Assembly (NCBI RefSeq): GCF_030651745.1 | Contig: NZ_JAUSCC010000047.1 | Span: forward strand, 1-58,629 | DNA length: 58,629 nt | Direction: 5' to 3' | DNA from: Methylophaga sp. | GTDB lineage: Bacteria; Pseudomonadota; Gammaproteobacteria; Nitrosococcales; Methylophagaceae | Shown: positions 8,600-18,130 of the stretch, one piece after another | How positions within the stretch are numbered: the stretch's first letter is position 1 | How the letters are laid out: each line of letters begins with the position of its first letter | Notes under the pieces: model-generated | The model's database searches: none | What the model saw: the letters and a program-made list of their open reading frames with translations, nothing else | Told to the model about the DNA's origin: nothing | Program-made: the position numbers and the translations under genes

Positions 8600-8800
8600 A
8601 TGAGGGCCGGTATTTTCGTGAGCAATATTGCTATTCTGCTGAGTGTGAAATAAGGCCTTCAGAGTTCATCCTACGATTCATACTGAATTGCTACTCATTG
8701 GGTATAGCCTCTAAAGCCATTTAAAATCGTAATCAAAGAAGTGTAAATGAGCAAAAGTAATCCCAAGAGTTTAAAACTATTATCTATACATCGGTAAATA

Positions 8801-9634
8801 ATGCGCCATATGACTGAATATAGTTTTGTCAGTGAATACAGAGTTCCGAAAATGGACTGCCCTTCTGAAGAGGGGATGATCCGCATGGCATTAGACGGGA
8901 TTGAACCCAGCGTTGTACTTCAATTTGACACGCCTAATCGCAAAGTCCGCATCTTCCACGGAGACAATGCAACAACGATTGAGTCGCAGATGCAATCATT
9001 GAGGTTGGGCGCCACACTTGAAAAAACTGTGCCCGTGGCAGATAAGGCTCTTGCTAGTGCATTGGATGCAGACGCTAAAGCATCACTGCAAGAAGCTGGA
9101 ATTCTGAAATGGTTACTGGCGATCAATGCCACCTTATTTGTGACTGAATTATTTGTAGGTTGGTGGGCAGAATCGACCGGGTTGATTGCCGATTCTCTTG
9201 ATATGTTTGCAGACGCCGCAGTTTATGGCGTCTCCCTCTATGCCGTTGGGTATAGCGCTAATAAGAAACTACGTGCTGCGCACTTTTCCGGTTGGTTGCA
9301 GTTGATACTTGCCGTTGGTGTCCTGGCTGAAGTCCTGCGGCGATTCATCTATGGCAGTGAACCATTATCCAGCATTATGATCATGATGGGACTAATCGCT
9401 CTCGCTGCTAATGTGACCTGCTTACTTCTTATTGCAAAAAAACGCCATGCTGGCGCTCATATGAAAGCCAGTTGGATTTTCTCCGCCAATGACGTCATAG
9501 CCAATTCTGGCGTTATCCTGGCAGGTTTGTTGGTTTCATGGACAGGTTCACACTACCCCGACTTAATCATCGGTTTGGTGATAGGACTTATTGTGATGAA
9601 TGGGGCCCGACGCATATTACAACTGCGTGACTAG
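8801..9634 (+). CDS. HMA-CDF cation efflux transporter, copy 1
   Basis: 277 aa. An N-terminal HMA-like ferredoxin fold (about 10-75) has MDCPSEE where metallochaperones have MxCxxC, so a single cysteine remains. A cation diffusion facilitator core follows with the metal site DSLDMFADAA (DxxxxxxD) and a partner site in the SANDVIANSG helix. About five or six membrane helices are visible. Substrate Cd/Zn/Pb is inferred from the CadR context. Homologous to 18131-19027. A 16-codon frame (MSKSNPK...) just upstream looks like the decayed N-terminus of the other copy. Confidence 0.82.
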   Translation: MRHMTEYSFVSEYRVPKMDCPSEEGMIRMALDGIEPSVVLQFDTPNRKVRIFHGDNATTIESQMQSLRLGATLEKTVPVADKALASALDADAKASLQEAGILKWLLAINATLFVTELFVGWWAESTGLIADSLDMFADAAVYGVSLYAVGYSANKKLRAAHFSGWLQLILAVGVLAEVLRRFIYGSEPLSSIMIMMGLIALAANVTCLLLIAKKRHAGAHMKASWIFSANDVIANSGVILAGLLVSWTGSHYPDLIIGLVIGLIVMNGARRILQLRD

Positions 9635-9648
9635 TCCCTCAACGTTAA

Positions 9649-10536
9649 TTAGTGAGCGGATTCATCACGGCAGTATTCTTGTTTCAACTCGATCTCGATG
9701 GTGGTATGAGCCAGACTGAATGGTTTTAAAGTCTCGGCTACGGAATCTTTGATGCTGTTGTATCGCCCGTTTTCAAGGCTGCCCTCAATCACGAGATGAG
9801 CCGTCAGGACATGCTGTTCACCATCGAGTGACCAAAGGTGTTGATGATGAATGTCACTGATACCATTGGTGTTTAAGAGTTTGTGTCGGATCTCATTATG
9901 CAGGGTCTTATCGGGCACTGCCTGCAGAAAAATCTTGCCGGTCTCCCAGAGGTTGCGAATCACATTGACTAAGATAAACAAGGTAAATCCGACTGATAGC
10001 AATGGATCAAGTATTGGCCAGTCCACGAATTGCAAGATCACCGACACAACCAGCACAGCAACCCATCCCAACACGTCTTCCAGTAAATGCCAGTTCAGCA
10101 CTTTTTCGTTCATCGTGCTGCCTTTGCTAATACGATAAGCCGCAAACCCATTAATGGTCACACCCAATATGGCTAATGCGAGCATACCTTCAGTGACTGG
10201 CATCACTGGATCAGAAAGACGGGGTATGGCCTGAGTGAGCACCCAAATGGAACCGGCAATAAGCACAATACTGTTTAAAAAGGCACCAAATAAGGTTAAG
10301 CGGCGGTAACCGTAGGTGAACTCATTAGTAGCCGTTTTCTGCCCCCAGCGTGATAACAACCAGGCACTGCCAAGAGAGAGACTATCGCCCAGATCATGTA
10401 CCGCATCGGCCATAATCGCGGTACTGTTGGTCAGCAGCCCACCAATAAACTCAATGACCGTGAAACCCAAATTCAGCAAAAACACCAGGCCAATACGTCG
10501 TGAACTCGTCTCGTCCTGACTGTTGTGATTATGCAT
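9649..10536 (-). CDS. czcD: CzcD-type cation diffusion facilitator
   Basis: A zinc/cadmium exporter of the inner membrane. From the ATG at 10536 (ribosome-binding site GGAGTG) the protein is 295 aa and begins MHNHNSQDE, the usual His-containing CzcD head. Metal-site motifs HDLGD and HLLED (each HxxxD) sit in helices 2 and 5, and a cytoplasmic domain follows from about residue 200. It lies downstream of czcA on the same strand, after a strong hairpin, so it is the last gene of a czcC-B-A-D order. Confidence 0.88.
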   Translation of the reverse strand: MHNHNSQDETSSRRIGLVFLLNLGFTVIEFIGGLLTNSTAIMADAVHDLGDSLSLGSAWLLSRWGQKTATNEFTYGYRRLTLFGAFLNSIVLIAGSIWVLTQAIPRLSDPVMPVTEGMLALAILGVTINGFAAYRISKGSTMNEKVLNWHLLEDVLGWVAVLVVSVILQFVDWPILDPLLSVGFTLFILVNVIRNLWETGKIFLQAVPDKTLHNEIRHKLLNTNGISDIHHQHLWSLDGEQHVLTAHLVIEGSLENGRYNSIKDSVAETLKPFSLAHTTIEIELKQEYCRDESAH

Positions 10537-10587
10537 AAAACACTCCAATGTACTCAACAACACAGCGATTTCTTGAGATGAGATACG

Positions 10588-10618
10588 CCGTTGCTGGTCA
10601 TATCATGACCAGCAACGG
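10588..10618 (-). other. Perfect 14-bp hairpin between czcA and czcD
   Basis: CCGTTGCTGGTCAT (10588-10601) and its exact complement (10605-10618) with a 3-nt loop. No T-run follows on either strand, so it is not a classic terminator. It may stabilise the upstream czcCBA message or set the level of czcD. Confidence 0.7.
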
Positions 10619-10633
10619 ACTCAGCATCGCCGG

Positions 10634-13600
10634 CTAGCTTTTTTTATCTCTACTATGAATCAACTTATAAAGTGCCGGTAACACAACCAGCGTCAATAAC
10701 GTTGAGGAAATAATGCCCCCAATCACGACTGTCGCCAGCGGTCTTTGTACTTCAGCGCCGGTACCGGTATTGAGCGCCATAGGAACAAACCCCAGACTTG
10801 CCACTAAAGCGGTCATCAATACGGGGCGCAACCGCGTCATCGCGCCCTCGACAATCGCTTTATGCAAGTCTCCGTGGCTATGCCAATAGTCGCGGATAAA
10901 TGCCAGCATCACCAAGCCATTGAGCACTGCAATCCCTGACAAGGCGATAAATCCGACACCGGCTGAAATAGACAGCGGCATATCTCTGATTAGAAGTGCC
11001 ATTACGCCCCCGGTTAGCGCCAGTGGCACACCGGTAAAAATAATGGCTGCATCGCGGAACGATCCCAACACGGTCACCAGTAAGCCCATGATAATCAGTA
11101 GCGTTACAGGAACGACGATGGACAGTCTTTGACTGGCTGACTGCAGCTGTTCATAGGTGCCGCCATATTCAACCCAGTAACCAGCTGGAAGCTCAACTTG
11201 CTCTGCAATCTGTTGCTGTGCATCCTCAACGAATGACCCAAGGTCACGTCCTCTGACATTACTGGTCACAACGACCCGTCGTTTGGCGTTTTCCCTAGAA
11301 ATCTGACTGGGAGCCTGGGTCAATTCGACTTTAGCTACTTCAGAGAGAGGGACATAATCGCCATCCGGCAGGCTGACTGGAAGCACTGACAGCGCTTCAA
11401 TATCTTCTCTGATTTTTTCCGGTAGACGTACCATAAGCTTGAAACGCCGATCGCCATCATAAATGAGACCAGCCATACCGCCGCCCACCGCTGTGGAAAC
11501 CATATCCTGCAGATCATCAACATTGAGACCATAACGTGACATTGCCATGCGCTTAGGCTCGACGGTCAGCATGGGCATATCATCAACCTGCTCAAGACGT
11601 GCATCCGCGTTACCCGGGATCTGCTGCACGACGGCGAGAACTGCCTCTGCATTTTGCTTAAGCAAGTCTAAATCGTCACCGTATACCTTAATGCCCAAAT
11701 CAGCACGAACCCCTGAAATCAGCTCGTTAAAGCGCATTTCAATGGGTTGGGTAAACTCATAATTATTGCCTGGCAATTGTTTAACCGCAGCTTCAATTTG
11801 AGCTAAGAGTTCGCTTTTAGGTAATTCCGGTTCAGGCCATTCACTTCTTGGTTTAAGGATTAGGAAAGTATCGGCCACATTAGGCGGCATTGGATCCGTG
11901 GCGACTTCTGGCGTGCCTAATTTAGCAAAGACTTTATCGACCTGCGGAAATTCCTTTAACCGTTGTTCGAGCAGTTCCTGCATTTTGATGGATTGCTCAA
12001 GACTGGTACCGATACTGCGCAGTGCCTGCAGTGCTATATCCCCCTCGTTAAGTTGCGGGATAAACTCAGAGCCCATTTTGCTGGCCATATTGATCGATAC
12101 CGCAACAAAAATAGCCGCAACGAGGAGAACCACCCAGCGCAATTTCAGGCTGAGCAACAAGACAGGACGGTAAAGCCATTTTGCCCCACTGATAATGAGG
12201 CTTTCCTTTTCCCTAATTCTGCCTCCCATGAACGTTGCTAGTGCGGCCGGTACGATGGTGAGTGTAAAAATCATGGCAGAAACCAGGGCAATAATAACGG
12301 TTGCAGCCATCGGTTCAAACATTTTGCCCTCAACACCGGTGAGGGCAAACAGGGGGATGTACACGACAGTAATGATCGTCACACCGAACAGACTGGGCCG
12401 TATTACTTCGTTAGTGGCTTCAAAAACAACCTGTAATCGTTCTTTTAAGGGTAATATTCCCCCAGTCTCTTTTTGTGCAATAGAAAGCCTTCGAATCGCA
12501 TTTTCGACAATAATCACAGCGCCATCGACAATCAAACCAAAGTCGAGCGCCCCCAGGCTCATCAAGTTAGCAGAAATGCCCGCTTGCTCCATACCGGTAA
12601 ATGTTGCCATCATGGTCAGCGGTATGACGGCCGCAGTAATTAATGCGGCGCGAATATTACCCAAGAATAAAAACAACACAACAATGACTAGCAAAGCACC
12701 TTCCAGCAGGTTTTTCTGCACGGTCTTTATTGCCTTGTCGACCAGTGTTGTGCGGTTATAGACCACCTCAGCTACGACGCCTTCGGGTAATGTAGTCTGT
12801 ATCGACTCAAGTTCCTTTGCGACCCTTTCAGAAACCTCGCGTGAGTTTTCCCCGGCCAGCATCATCACCGTGCCTACAACGGTTTCTTTACCATCACGCG
12901 TACCCGCGCCGCTACGAAGCGGTTTGCCGATGACGACCTCGGCGACATCTTTGACTAATACCGGGCGATCATTGATATTTTTCAACACCACATGGCGAAT
13001 ATCGTCGATGGTCTTGAGTTGTCCAGGTGATCGAACCAGAATTTGTTCGCCGAACCGCTCAATATAACCGGCCCCCCGGTTATCATTGTTTTGCATCAAT
13101 GCCTGTTTCAATTCACTTAGGCTGACACCAAAGTTTAATAACTTGGTGGGATCTGGCTGAACATGATATTGCTTGTCATAGCCACCACTGGTATTCACCT
13201 CAGTGATACCTTTAACACGTTCTAATCGCGGCTTAATTACCCAGTCCTGTATGACCCGCAACTCGGTGGCATTATAAGGTGAACCATCATCCTGCTTGGC
13301 ACCTGGCTCGGCTGTTACCGTGTACATCAGAATCTCGCCCAGCCCCGTCGCAATAGGACCCATTTCAGGTTCTAACCCTTCTGGTAGTGAGCCTTTGATG
13401 ACCGCGAGACGATTATTGATAAGATTACGAGCGAAATAGAGATCCGTTCCTTCCTCGAATATCACGGTGACTTGTGATAGACCGTAGCGCGATATTGAGC
13501 GGGTGTAATCAAGATTTGGCAGGCCCGCAATTGCTCTTTCGACCGGGTAAGTGATGCGCTGTTCTGCCTCCAGTGGCGAATAACCGGGTGCATTGGTATT

Positions 13601-13747
13601 GATTTGTACTTGTACATTGGTGATGTCAGGTACCGCATCAATCGGTAGTTTCTGATAACTCCATAACCCCAGACCGATGATGAGTAATATCAGGGACAAC
13701 ATCAGGCCCCGTCTCTCTATTGAGAGCGATAGAATGTTATTTATCAT
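10634..13747 (-). CDS. czcA: CzcA-type heavy-metal RND efflux pump
   Basis: 1037 aa, normal length for an HME-RND inner-membrane pump. The fourth membrane helix carries the signature DFG-xxx-DGA-xxx-VEN (about residues 402-416), described for the Zn/Co/Cd (HME1) class rather than Cu/Ag pumps. Two large periplasmic porter domains and twelve helices are visible. The start has a ribosome-binding site CGGAG. It forms a proton-driven tripartite complex with CzcB and CzcC encoded upstream. A piece of a different HME-RND gene lies at 58408-58629. Confidence 0.95.
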   Translation of the reverse strand: MINNILSLSIERRGLMLSLILLIIGLGLWSYQKLPIDAVPDITNVQVQINTNAPGYSPLEAEQRITYPVERAIAGLPNLDYTRSISRYGLSQVTVIFEEGTDLYFARNLINNRLAVIKGSLPEGLEPEMGPIATGLGEILMYTVTAEPGAKQDDGSPYNATELRVIQDWVIKPRLERVKGITEVNTSGGYDKQYHVQPDPTKLLNFGVSLSELKQALMQNNDNRGAGYIERFGEQILVRSPGQLKTIDDIRHVVLKNINDRPVLVKDVAEVVIGKPLRSGAGTRDGKETVVGTVMMLAGENSREVSERVAKELESIQTTLPEGVVAEVVYNRTTLVDKAIKTVQKNLLEGALLVIVVLFLFLGNIRAALITAAVIPLTMMATFTGMEQAGISANLMSLGALDFGLIVDGAVIIVENAIRRLSIAQKETGGILPLKERLQVVFEATNEVIRPSLFGVTIITVVYIPLFALTGVEGKMFEPMAATVIIALVSAMIFTLTIVPAALATFMGGRIREKESLIISGAKWLYRPVLLLSLKLRWVVLLVAAIFVAVSINMASKMGSEFIPQLNEGDIALQALRSIGTSLEQSIKMQELLEQRLKEFPQVDKVFAKLGTPEVATDPMPPNVADTFLILKPRSEWPEPELPKSELLAQIEAAVKQLPGNNYEFTQPIEMRFNELISGVRADLGIKVYGDDLDLLKQNAEAVLAVVQQIPGNADARLEQVDDMPMLTVEPKRMAMSRYGLNVDDLQDMVSTAVGGGMAGLIYDGDRRFKLMVRLPEKIREDIEALSVLPVSLPDGDYVPLSEVAKVELTQAPSQISRENAKRRVVVTSNVRGRDLGSFVEDAQQQIAEQVELPAGYWVEYGGTYEQLQSASQRLSIVVPVTLLIIMGLLVTVLGSFRDAAIIFTGVPLALTGGVMALLIRDMPLSISAGVGFIALSGIAVLNGLVMLAFIRDYWHSHGDLHKAIVEGAMTRLRPVLMTALVASLGFVPMALNTGTGAEVQRPLATVVIGGIISSTLLTLVVLPALYKLIHSRDKKS

Positions 13748-13760
13748 GTTGGACTCCGTA

Positions 13761-14909
13761 TTAATGGGCGTGTGCCGCGCCTTCTTTTTCCAGATCAGCT
13801 TTGATGAGATAGCTGTTTTCTACGACGATTTCGTCGCCTTGCCGGAGTCCGGAAATAACTTCACTGAATCTGCCATCCGAAATACCCAACTTCAGGGGTT
13901 TGACCTGATACTTTCCATCTATTTTGTGAAAGGCAACTTGTGAGCCTTCATAACGTTGTATGGCACTGTTGGGAATTCTGATGTCAACAGTTTCTTGCTG
14001 GATAATGACCTGAGCCTCAACCAATAAACCCGGAAACAGTGCAGCTTCTGTGTTTTCAATGGGGACACGGGCGATTCGGTAGGGTTTAGCCTGATCACTT
14101 GGCAGCAACTGCTTGATGGTGGACACAAACTCTCGTTCACCGTTCATCATGTAAACTTTCTGGCCAGCTTTCACTGCAGAGGCCTGTTCAGGGAAAACTT
14201 TAAGCTCAGCCCAGAGTGAACTCGTATTGGTGATGGTGAACAGAACTTGTTCAGCTGCGACTTCGCCTGTGCTGGCCTCTTTTGCTGTAATGGTGCCAGA
14301 GATTGGGGCAAGCAAATTGTAACTTTGCAAACTGTTATTGGACTCCACACTGGCCAATAATTGCCCTTTTTTGACCTCATCTCCAAAGTTCACATTAACG
14401 CGGGTAATACTGCCCGGGAAACGGGCTCTAACATGACTCACCTTATCGGGTGAAAGCGCAAGCCTGCCATAAAGCTTAGTTGTCAGTGACACCTCTCCAG
14501 CAAGGGCTTTCGCGGTCGAAAGACCTTGTTGACGGGCCATGTCATCACTAATTTCTACATGTTTTTCATCCTCACCTTCATGCCCTTGTCCGTGCTCACC
14601 CTCATTACCTGTCTCAGGTGAAGCATGTTCACTGTGAGATTCAGTTGAATTCTGCGTTTGTTCGTCATGCTGATGCTGATCGACACTGTGCGACTCGTCT
14701 TCTTTGTGCGTAGAAGTCTCAGACGCTGAATCATGCTTATGGTCAGCTTCTGATTTGTGTTGTTCAGTTTGCTTATCACCATGTTCATGCTCGTTTTGAG
14801 CGATAACAGGTGATGCTGCGGTTATCAGCAACAGTGCCGACAGGATTGATAGACCGCTGTTCAAGGAAAAGTTAATCCATCGTTTTTCAAACATTTTTTT
14901 CTGATACAT
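13761..14909 (-). CDS. czcB: CzcB-type periplasmic adaptor with His-rich insert
   Basis: 382 aa. A signal anchor (about 16-37) is followed by an unusually long His/Glu-rich segment (about 38-120, many HxH, HEHG and HKHD pairs), probably a periplasmic metal buffer. The biotinyl-lipoyl-like, beta-barrel and membrane-proximal domains of an RND adaptor follow. The C-terminus ends HAH. It is 13 bp from czcA and 5 bp from czcC, in one operon. Confidence 0.92.
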   Translation of the reverse strand: MYQKKMFEKRWINFSLNSGLSILSALLLITAASPVIAQNEHEHGDKQTEQHKSEADHKHDSASETSTHKEDESHSVDQHQHDEQTQNSTESHSEHASPETGNEGEHGQGHEGEDEKHVEISDDMARQQGLSTAKALAGEVSLTTKLYGRLALSPDKVSHVRARFPGSITRVNVNFGDEVKKGQLLASVESNNSLQSYNLLAPISGTITAKEASTGEVAAEQVLFTITNTSSLWAELKVFPEQASAVKAGQKVYMMNGEREFVSTIKQLLPSDQAKPYRIARVPIENTEAALFPGLLVEAQVIIQQETVDIRIPNSAIQRYEGSQVAFHKIDGKYQVKPLKLGISDGRFSEVISGLRQGDEIVVENSYLIKADLEKEGAAHAH

Positions 14910-14914
14910 TTTGT

Positions 14915-16213
14915 TTACTCCATTTCAGCCAGTGGCTCTGCTGTCAGTTGCTCAATTTCAGCTTCGTATTTGAGTGCTGCTGTGGCAGCCTCGATAACAG
15001 CACGTCTGGCGTTGAGCAAATCCTGCCTGACAGTGAGTAAATCCAGATAACTATAGAGTCCACGCTGATAACCCTCGCGGGTCTGCTCCAAACTTGTATT
15101 CAGTTTTGGGATGATTTGTTCCTGTAGCTTCTGAATACTGATGATTGCTTGGCTACGGCCTGAATAGGCGCGATACAGCTGAGTGTGAAGCTGTAACAAC
15201 AAGTCCTGTCGGCGATAGGTCACTTCATTTCTGGCGGCTAATGCTTCTTCTATCTTGCCCTGAGCCCGCTCTCGGCTGAACAATGGCATGGAGATACCCG
15301 CAACCAACGCTGTGTCATCTATGCCTTCATCTCGCCGAATGCCAACTGACCAGGTCAGGTCAGCAACTTGCTGGGTGCGCGCCAGCCGAACTTCCGCATC
15401 ACGAATGCGTGTCTCTGCGGCAAACATTTCGATCTGTGGATTTTGTTGTGCCTTAGAAAATAAAGCATCAAATGGCACCGCTTCGTTAAAGGAATAGAGT
15501 GAACCTGATACCGTGTCAAAAGCAGGTTGATAGCTGCCCCACAAGTTAGCCAGCGCCATGCGATTGGCTTCAAGCTGTCTCTGCTCTGCAAGCAAGGTCA
15601 ACTCGGCTTGTTGAACCGCAGCTTCAGCACGGCCCAGGTCGGCCTTAGGCGCCACCGCAGCGCTCACTCGCCTGTCGACTTCTGCTAATGTTGTCTGTGC
15701 AAGTTCCAGCCCTATTTCTGCTAGTTTTACTCGCTCCTGACTATTGAGTACGTTGATGAACCGTCTTGTCACCTGCCCCAACAAATCGAGCGCTTTGACT
15801 TTGCGCTCAACACGAACAACTTCACTTTGTTGTTCAACCAATTCAACACGCGATAGGCGTTTACCGCCCAACTCTAATACGGATGACAAAGTCACTCGCG
15901 TTTCAAGGGACTTGATACCGCTCAGCTGCCCGGTCCCGGCCACATTTTCGACTTCTGCACCTGCAACATAAGCCGGTTTGAGATTAGCAGTTTTTTTCTG
16001 CGCTTCCAGTTGCTGCTGTCTTAGAGGAAAAACTTGCAACGAAGGATGCTGTTGTAGCGTTTGTTGCATCGCTTCCCTCAGACCCAATGCCTTTTCTTGT
16101 TGCCCGGCATCAGCATAGGTGAGCGGCGCCATCGCTGTTAGAAGCAATGAATAAACTAAAGCAAGCACAACGGGCTTACGTGAACTCTGCACGCAATCAT
16201 ATTGCTTTTTCAT
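14915..16213 (-). CDS. czcC: CzcC-type outer-membrane efflux protein
   Basis: 432 aa, TolC family (OEP), with a signal peptide (about 15-35, ending TYADA) and two long alpha-helical OEP repeats rich in Gln and Ala. YRRQDLLLQLHTQLYRAYSG and the later YQRGLYSYLDLLTVRQDLL are typical CzcC motifs. First of the three structural pump genes. Confidence 0.92.
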   Translation of the reverse strand: MKKQYDCVQSSRKPVVLALVYSLLLTAMAPLTYADAGQQEKALGLREAMQQTLQQHPSLQVFPLRQQQLEAQKKTANLKPAYVAGAEVENVAGTGQLSGIKSLETRVTLSSVLELGGKRLSRVELVEQQSEVVRVERKVKALDLLGQVTRRFINVLNSQERVKLAEIGLELAQTTLAEVDRRVSAAVAPKADLGRAEAAVQQAELTLLAEQRQLEANRMALANLWGSYQPAFDTVSGSLYSFNEAVPFDALFSKAQQNPQIEMFAAETRIRDAEVRLARTQQVADLTWSVGIRRDEGIDDTALVAGISMPLFSRERAQGKIEEALAARNEVTYRRQDLLLQLHTQLYRAYSGRSQAIISIQKLQEQIIPKLNTSLEQTREGYQRGLYSYLDLLTVRQDLLNARRAVIEAATAALKYEAEIEQLTAEPLAEME

Positions 16214-16277
16214 GAAAGAAATCCTGTATATCTGTGAACAACGGACTCAGATCGGGTCCGCGTGAAATGTCAGCAGA

Positions 16278-16637
16278 TCAGGATTTAGGAGGGCGGTACA
16301 TACTGACTGAAAAGTCAGTGACAGAAGCTAGCTGGTAGGGATAATAAAAGTTATCCGGAATCGGATGAACTTCGATGCTTGAACTGGTATTTATAGCTAT
16401 AAAGTGTGAGCAGTGGCAGTGCATACACAAAACACAACTTTCAGCAGGATCAGAAGAGGGTGAATTGTGTTCTCCAGCGAGTTGAACCTTGTCTTGGTGG
16501 CTGTCATTGATATCATTATTGTCAAGGTGTTGCTCTGGAACATGCTCTGGCACAACGCTGCGAACGTCAGCCGCAACAATGCCTGATTGTATGACAATCA
16601 TCAGAATAAGCACTTTGACGAAAGAATGGACTGACAT
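16278..16637 (-). CDS. Small exported Cys/His-rich protein, CzcI-like
   Basis: From the inner ATG at 16637 the protein is 119 aa with a signal peptide (MSVHSFVKVLILMIVIQSG, cleavage after VAA). The mature part is acidic and contains CVLCMHCHCSHF, a dense metal-ligand cluster. Its place directly before czcC and its composition match the CzcI proteins of czc operons, which modulate the metal response. Sequence similarity cannot be judged by eye. No strong ribosome-binding site is seen at either start. Confidence 0.55.
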   Translation of the reverse strand: MSVHSFVKVLILMIVIQSGIVAADVRSVVPEHVPEQHLDNNDINDSHQDKVQLAGEHNSPSSDPAESCVLCMHCHCSHFIAINTSSSIEVHPIPDNFYYPYQLASVTDFSVSMYRPPKS

Positions 16638-16912
16638 TGGTTTAGAATTTATGTTGACAACAAGCCGTAGGATATACTGATTATGAATCAGTTCCAAGCA
16701 TGAGTCCAATTCAGCACTCTAATCGGCTTGTTTAAGGTTTTCACGGGTACACTTGTTTTCAATTGATTAATAGCATTGATGGCACACTTTGCATTTCATT
16801 TATACGTCAATAAAAATGGCCGCTGACTCATTGTTATGAGTCAGGTTGGTGCTGATTGAACTCCTACAGGGATAAAAGACCGAATTTTAAGCTTCATAAC
16901 TTGCGTGACCGC

Positions 16913-17365
16913 TTAGCGCTTTTCAGCTGCTTTGATTGCCTTTCTGGCAAGCCGACCGGCAGCACCTTTGGCATCAGCATTTTTGATTTGTTCAAGGTTT
17001 ACTGGATCACCAACAATGATTACGCCACCCATTCCGGCACCCCAGTGTGGAACACATTTGTATAAGTAGATCCCATCTTGCGTAAAAGTGCGATCATAAT
17101 TTTTACCAATTTCCGACTCCCACTGCTCCGCGCCCTCAGGAATCAGGCCTTCAAGTGATTTCGTATTGTGAGTAGGCATGTTCCGCCAGGAAACAGTATC
17201 CCCATTGTCGATAGTGACCACCAAAGGCATGAACTTAAGTCCTTGGGCCTTCACAGTGTGTGTTTCTGCCTCAGCAGACTGCGCAGTCATAGGCATTATC
17301 AATGCGAGGGAAAAAGCAATCGCACTATTTTTAACGAAGTGAGATGCTTTAGATAGTTTAAACAT
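16913..17365 (-). CDS. Pseudoazurin-like type 1 copper protein
   Basis: 150 aa with a signal peptide (1-33, ending QSAEA). The blue-copper ligands are His66 (MPTHNTKS) and the loop Cys104-x2-His107-x4-Met112 (YKCVPHWGAGM), which is the pseudoazurin/amicyanin pattern. A lysine/alanine-rich tail (about 122-150) extends the fold. Pseudoazurins shuttle electrons in the periplasm. Presence inside a metal island next to a cytochrome-like gene is unusual. It may also buffer copper. Confidence 0.85.
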   Translation of the reverse strand: MFKLSKASHFVKNSAIAFSLALIMPMTAQSAEAETHTVKAQGLKFMPLVVTIDNGDTVSWRNMPTHNTKSLEGLIPEGAEQWESEIGKNYDRTFTQDGIYLYKCVPHWGAGMGGVIIVGDPVNLEQIKNADAKGAAGRLARKAIKAAEKR

Positions 17366-17540
17366 ATTAAGCCTCCTCTCAGTTCTAGAACATTAGCATT
17401 TCTCAACCGCAAGCTAACATGAACTCATTAATAAAAAAATGCTAATACATTAAATGCACTAAATATTGATAATTTGTGATTCGCATCACATAACTTTGCA
17501 CGTAATGTATAAAACTTCTTACAGACCCTCTTCAGAAAAT

Positions 17541-17565
17541 GGGTAAGCGGATTAAATGGTTGATC
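17541..17565. repeat. Probable left inverted repeat of the ISPpu12-like element
   Basis: GGGTAAGCGGATTAAATGG followed by TTGATC has the look of ISL3-family ends and sits at the expected outer side of the merR gene. The partner repeat should lie past tnpA but has been removed by the IS3 fragment at 20716. I recall the ISPpu12 end only roughly, so this is tentative. Confidence 0.45.
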
Positions 17566-17627
17566 TTACCTTTGCATGAGAGTGAGACAGACCGGCATCT
17601 CATCGGATTATCTGGTTGATGCTTCAC

Positions 17628-18035
17628 CTACTGCTGGTGCATGTTTCCTTCGCTAATTCCAGCAAGAACCCCACACGCCTCAACTTCCCGGTCATCGTTG
17701 CAACTCGCTCTCAGTGAAACGAGTTGTTTCTCAAGCGCTTGCAGAGCGGTTATCTGCGACCGCACATGAGAGATGTGATCATCGAGCAAGGCGTTGACGG
17801 CGGTACAAGGCTGATGAGGGTCGTCCTGATAGCTCTGTAGTTCGTGAATCTCAGCCAGTGACAGGCCCAGCATTCTGCAGCGACGGATGAAGGCCAGCCC
17901 CTCACCATGCTTCTCGGTATAGACACGGTAACCGTTGTCCTGCCGATCAGGCGGCGGCAACAAGCCCTGCTGTTCATAGAAGCGGATCGTCTGTGTTTCG
18001 ACCCCTACCAACTGCGCCAACTGACCAATGCGCAT
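17628..18035 (-). CDS. cadR: CadR/PbrR-type MerR regulator of the ISPpu12-like cassette
   Basis: From the ATG at 18035 (strong ribosome-binding site GGAGGA) the protein is 135 aa with the same three cysteines as the first copy (77, 112, 121). The longer TTG frame from 18050 would start inside that ribosome-binding site and is rejected. It is divergent from the HMA-CDF gene with a MerR-type operator between. ISPpu12 is known to carry a merR-like gene, a cation transporter and lspA with its ISL3 transposase. Confidence 0.9.
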   Translation of the reverse strand: MRIGQLAQLVGVETQTIRFYEQQGLLPPPDRQDNGYRVYTEKHGEGLAFIRRCRMLGLSLAEIHELQSYQDDPHQPCTAVNALLDDHISHVRSQITALQALEKQLVSLRASCNDDREVEACGVLAGISEGNMHQQ

Positions 18036-18066
18036 CAGCCTCCTCCCCAACGGATTCTTTACTCTA

Positions 18067-18097
18067 TTGACCTTATAGTAGCTTTATAGTTTTAAAT
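18067..18097 (+). promoter_or_regulatory. MerR-type promoter and operator for the CDF-lspA operon
   Basis: TTGACC (18067-18072) and TTAAAT (18092-18097) lie 19 bp apart with the dyad ACCTTATAGTAGCTTTATAGT over the spacer. It parallels the site at 7857-7887, so the two CadR copies may cross-regulate. Confidence 0.8.
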
Positions 18098-18130
18098 GGT
18101 ACCACAACATTGTTCAAGTGGAGTCGTATC

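Noticed and set aside
12195..12761. 188-aa open frame opposite czcA
   Set aside because: Antisense shadow of a conserved pump gene, no ribosome-binding site and no sensible composition.
18036..18050. Longer start of the second CadR
   Set aside because: The TTG overlaps the ribosome-binding site of the ATG at 18035, and the other CadR starts at the same MRIGQ.
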